Assembly (NCBI GenBank): GCA_964565645.1
Contig: CAZMFQ010000018.1
Span: forward strand, 1 to 23,680
Length of the DNA: 23,680 bases
Direction: 5' to 3'
Source of the DNA: JAHIQC01 sp964565645
GTDB taxonomy: Bacteria; Actinomycetota; Coriobacteriia; Anaerosomatales; JAHIQC01
Part shown: positions 20,802 through 23,680 of the stretch, piece after piece
How positions within the stretch are numbered: the stretch's first letter is position 1
Layout: each line of letters begins with the position of its first letter
Translations under genes and position numbers: made by a program
Notes under the pieces: model-generated
The model's database searches: none
Told to the model about the DNA's origin: nothing
What the model saw: the letters and a program-made list of their open reading frames with translations, nothing else

Positions 20802-23680
20802 CTACCAATTCTCCCACGAGCCTCCGGTCGTGCTGCCCGTCGTGTGGCCTGAGCCGCACGCACTCGATCCCGCTGCCGTGACCCGGCAGTCGGTCTTGGT
20901 GTAACTGTTGGGATCCGATCGTTTGACGAAGCTCGCGATCCACATCGTGCCCTTGTCGTTGTTGTACGCATAGCGCGCAGGCATCGCCCCGTCACCGTCT
21001 CCCAGCAGACGCGACATGCCGCCGCCATGCGGGATGAGGATATGGCAGTTCACACACGCCCGCGCCTTGTGCGTCGTGTTTCGCGCATGCACCTTGTTCG
21101 CCGCGATGCCGGGGTGGCAGTTGCCGCAGAACGGAGTGTCGCCCGAGTTCACGTCGTTGAGCGTGAAGAGCTGCCCGGTGCGGGAGTTGATCGGCCAGTC
21201 GGTGTTCGGACCGCGCAGCGAGAACGCGACCGATGAGCCGTGCGGGCCCTGCGCGTGGTTGGCGTTGTCCGGGTCGCCGGCAGCGGGAGCGGTCGAGTCG
21301 CCGTGACAGTCGGAGCAGTACATAGTGTCGCCCGGCTCCCATATACCGATCAGCTGGCCGGCGAACACCTTGCTCGTCCCGTAGGCGACGCTCGGATCCG
21401 TCGCCGGCAGCGCCGAGACGACCGGATGCCTTGACTGGTTGCCGAGGCTGAAGTCCGCCGCTACGTTCGTCCAGCGGTTCGCGCTCACCGCGCCCGACTT
21501 GGTGCCACCCCATGTCGCGATGTTCGTGTTGGCACTCGAATGGCACTTGAAGCAGATCTCGTACTCGTAGTCCGAGTAGGTCTTCCAGGCGAGCTGGGCA
21601 TTGACCTGGGCGTCCGTCGGGCGGTTGACCGTCGAGATCGCCGAGGAGTTGAACGACTGCCCCGTGACTCCCCGCAGCGCCTCCGAGACCGCGTTGGAGC
21701 TGCCGATGTCATGCCGGACGTCACCGACCGCGTGGTGGTTGTGGCAGTCGGCACACTCGACGTGCTTGTTCGCGTTGATGTAGTTCTGGTTCTCATCCGC
21801 CTCATCGAGCAGATGCTTGTTCACGTACGCGGTCGGCTTGTGGCCGTTGGTGTTTGAGACCGCGTTCATCTGCCCGTAGATCACGACGTTCGCGTTGCTC
21901 ATTGCCTGCGTGCCGTACCAGTCGACGTTGTTGCTCGGCTTCCTGGTTCCGGGAAGGTTGTCGGTCGCGAGACTGTGACAACGGAAGCACATCTGCTCCT
22001 CGTTGACCGAATAGACGGTCGTGTCACCCAGCGCGTTGAGCAGTCGCTGCTCGGCGGACGTGTGTACCGAGAACTTGCCGCTGGACAAGGTGCCCTGAAG
22101 GTTGCCGTGGCACTTGGCGCAGTTGGCGTAGAAGTTGGATCCGTCGTTGAAGGGGCCCGGAGAGTCGTAGTTGTGCGGGGAGGCCGCCCACCACGTCGCG
22201 TTCACGTCCCAGACCATGGTCTCGACGAGGACGTTGGCCTTCTGGCCGGAGGTGTTGCGGGTGATGTTGGCGGTGTGGCAGCTCAGGCACAGCGTGTCAT
22301 CGGTGTTCGTGGCGGTCGGGTTTGCGACGGTCGCACTGTTGCGCAGGCTGAAGCCCTTGCCGATGCCGCCCGGCAGTGCCTTGTACTCGCTGTGGTCAAC
22401 GTGGCAGCTGACGCACTCGAGCGCCGTGGAGCTCGTCGGGTACGTGCCGCCCGTGTTCGGCGCTCGATACGGGGTGGCCGAATCCAGCACGTGGTGGTAG
22501 CTGCTGGTGTCGGATACCATGCCCGAAAGCGCGGTATGGCACTCGTTGCACAGCTTGCCTCCAGACGAGACGCCGTGACCGAGATCCGTCTGGATTCCCT
22601 CATGACAACCACCTGTGTCCCCGCACGTCTTCTGCGTGGGCCGCTTGTCGCGGTTGGCTGCCGTGTGGCATCCGCCATTCGGATCGGACAGGCCGCAGCC
22701 ACCCGCGGCGTTGTTGTGGAGCTCATGCAGCTCGAGCGTCGCGTGGCAGCCGCTCTTGTTGCAGGACGGCGTCGTCGAGTTCGAACCGGCGACCGCGGGC
22801 GCGTCAGTGCCACCGTCGACGTGCGCCTGCTGGGTGGTCGAATGACACCCGTTGCCCGTGCACGCATGTGTCCAGTTGCCGGCCGCGACGATGGTCGCCA
22901 CGTTGATCGGGCTCGTGGCGTTGTGGCAGCCGAGACACTCGCTCGTCCACGAGAGGGATGCTGTCGCGTAGCCGGCGGCGATATTGTGGGCGGCCCGCAG
23001 AGTGGCGCTGTGACACACGGAGCAGGCGGCGGTCGCGCTACCACTGCCGAAACCGACCGTCGTCGTCATCCCGCTCGTCGCGGTGTGGATCGAATCATCG
23101 CCGTTCACGTTGTCTGTGGTGATCCGGTGTGCGTAGGTGGTCGTGCTGTAGCTCGCAGTCGGGTGGCAGGTGGCGCTCGTGCATGTCTTGGAACCTGCGT
23201 TGTAGACCGTGGTCGAGTGGCACGCGCGGGTCAGCGCGCACCCTGCGGTGTGGACGGTCGTCAGATCCGGGTTGGCCGCAGTACCGTGACAACCGGCACC
23301 CTTGTCCGTGCACCCCGCAACCGTCGTGCCTGTGTTGTGTGCAGCGGAGACGTTGCTGTGCGCCGTGGCCGCCGACGTCCCGTCGGTGTTCGCGTGACAG
23401 CTCGAGCAGCTGCTCGTCGTGTTCTTGTTCGACCAGCCCGCCTTGACCACGCCCGAGACGGTCGTCGAATCGTTGTGGCACTTCGTGCAGGTGTTGGCTC
23501 CGGTCCCCGATAGCGTCGAGGTCGCGCGCGCGTGCTCAGCGCCCAACGCCGAGGAGTGGCACGCGGAGCAGGCGGTCGACTTCGAGTTGTAGGTGTACGT
23601 CGCGGTCATCTGCGTCGCACCCGCCGTGTGGTGCGTCGCATCCGTGCCGTCAGCCAGACCGCCGCCGCCGTTGTGGACGT
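20802..23680 (-). CDS. Giant multiheme c-type cytochrome (N-terminus outside window)
   Basis: The frame is open to the right edge, giving at least 958 residues without the N-terminus. Positions below count from the ATG codon at 23609. Twenty-two heme-type motifs are visible. Fifteen are CxxCH (such as CSACH 14, CTKCH 41, CFRCH 541, CVNCH 852). Seven have wider spacing: C-x6-CH at 100, x5 at 124, x4 at 143, 250 and 283, x8 at 305, x5 at 329. Residues 14-336 form two similar six-motif modules rich in Ala, Thr, Ser and Gly. Residues 354-856 hold ten CxxCH in larger, more varied domains. The tail ends CGSGHTTGSTTGGSWENW with no membrane anchor or sorting motif. The likely role is extracellular or cell-surface electron transfer. 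The mixed CxxxxCH/CxxCH pattern recalls Geobacter-type domains. resB and ccsA follow directly. Confidence 0.93.
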   Translation of the reverse strand, partial: VHNGGGGLADGTDATHHTAGATQMTATYTYNSKSTACSACHSSALGAEHARATSTLSGTGANTCTKCHNDSTTVSGVVKAGWSNKNTTSSCSSCHANTDGTSAATAHSNVSAAHNTGTTVAGCTDKGAGCHGTAANPDLTTVHTAGCALTRACHSTTVYNAGSKTCTSATCHPTASYSTTTYAHRITTDNVNGDDSIHTATSGMTTTVGFGSGSATAACSVCHSATLRAAHNIAAGYATASLSWTSECLGCHNATSPINVATIVAAGNWTHACTGNGCHSTTQQAHVDGGTDAPAVAGSNSTTPSCNKSGCHATLELHELHNNAAGGCGLSDPNGGCHTAANRDKRPTQKTCGDTGGCHEGIQTDLGHGVSSGGKLCNECHTALSGMVSDTSSYHHVLDSATPYRAPNTGGTYPTSSTALECVSCHVDHSEYKALPGGIGKGFSLRNSATVANPTATNTDDTLCLSCHTANITRNTSGQKANVLVETMVWDVNATWWAASPHNYDSPGPFNDGSNFYANCAKCHGNLQGTLSSGKFSVHTSAEQRLLNALGDTTVYSVNEEQMCFRCHSLATDNLPGTRKPSNNVDWYGTQAMSNANVVIYGQMNAVSNTNGHKPTAYVNKHLLDEADENQNYINANKHVECADCHNHHAVGDVRHDIGSSNAVSEALRGVTGQSFNSSAISTVNRPTDAQVNAQLAWKTYSDYEYEICFKCHSSANTNIATWGGTKSGAVSANRWTNVAADFSLGNQSRHPVVSALPATDPSVAYGTSKVFAGQLIGIWEPGDTMYCSDCHGDSTAPAAGDPDNANHAQGPHGSSVAFSLRGPNTDWPINSRTGQLFTLNDVNSGDTPFCGNCHPGIAANKVHARNTTHKARACVNCHILIPHGGGMSRLLGDGDGAMPARYAYNNDKGTMWIASFVKRSDPNSYTKTDCRVTAAGSSACGSGHTTGSTTGGSWENW
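22602..23024 (-). repeat. Cytochrome hexaheme module, copy 2
   Basis: Six heme-type motifs start at offsets 0, 29, 54, 87, 109 and 133 residues: CSVCH, CLGCH, CTGNGCH, CNKSGCH, the C-x8-CH at 305 and CGDTGGCH. The stretch before copy 1, at the window edge, resembles the stretch before copy 2 (HHTAGATQMTAT against IHTATSGMTTTV), so at least one further copy may lie outside the window. Confidence 0.75.
23163..23570 (-). repeat. Cytochrome hexaheme module, copy 1
   Basis: Six heme-type motifs start at offsets 0, 27, 54, 86, 110 and 129 residues: CSACH, CTKCH, CSSCH, CTDKGAGCH, CALTRACH and CTSATCH. The spacing matches copy 2 almost exactly, and flanking residues are similar (ACSACHSSAL against ACSVCHSATL). 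The DNA copies are diverged, so this is an old protein-level duplication. Confidence 0.75.

Noticed and set aside
21975..23513. 512-residue plus-strand open frame opposite the cytochrome
   Set aside because: It is Arg/Val/Gly-rich shadow translation; the minus frame has 22 ordered heme motifs.

Overview
The window is GC-rich DNA. Apart from a 6S-like RNA locus, every convincing gene lies on the minus strand, so transcription runs from high to low coordinates. The gene set points to an anaerobic Actinomycetota, perhaps a Coriobacteriia/Anaerosomatales-type lineage: hisS, aspS, rarA, alaS, ruvX, mltG and aroE occur in the order I recall from actinobacterial genomes, together with a SigB/F-type sigma factor, GTG and TTG starts, a type IV pilus ATPase and a very large multiheme c-type cytochrome. 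The lineage is an inference from gene content.

Right end (about 18.2-23.7 kb): a cytochrome module. A giant secreted-type multiheme cytochrome runs off the right edge. At least 22 heme-type motifs are visible, 15 of them CxxCH and 7 with wider C-x(4-8)-CH spacing. It is followed within 18 bases by resB, then by ccsA/resC with an ATGA overlap, then by a small three-helix membrane protein. ResB and CcsA form the System II cytochrome c synthase, so the locus pairs an extracellular electron carrier with the machinery that attaches its hemes.

Middle (about 14.2-18.2 kb): hisS and aspS sit behind their own predicted promoter. A roughly 280-base gap after aspS holds a good promoter and a long-stem RNA that looks like 6S RNA. 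Immediately downstream is a lipoprotein with a thioredoxin-like fold but no CxxC.

Left part (0.36-14.2 kb): a tightly packed series of genes, many with overlapping stop/start codons. In transcription order they are rarA, a DUF948-like membrane protein, an RsbW-like anti-sigma protein with a degenerate ATP site, a SigB/F-type sigma factor, an AI-2E-family permease, alaS, ruvX, mltG, an ABC exporter (ATPase then permease), a membrane-anchored TPR-like protein, a YqeG-type HAD phosphatase, aroE and pilB. The N-terminus of a further acidic/Pro-Ala-rich protein is cut by the left edge. Translation, DNA and cell-wall housekeeping genes alternate here with stress-regulation, transport and pilus genes.

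No CRISPR array, insertion sequence, integrase, tRNA or rRNA was seen. The most unusual content is the cytochrome with tandem mixed-spacing hexaheme modules, the 6S-like RNA, and two proteins that keep a fold but appear to have lost its usual active-site residues (RsbW-like and thioredoxin-like).
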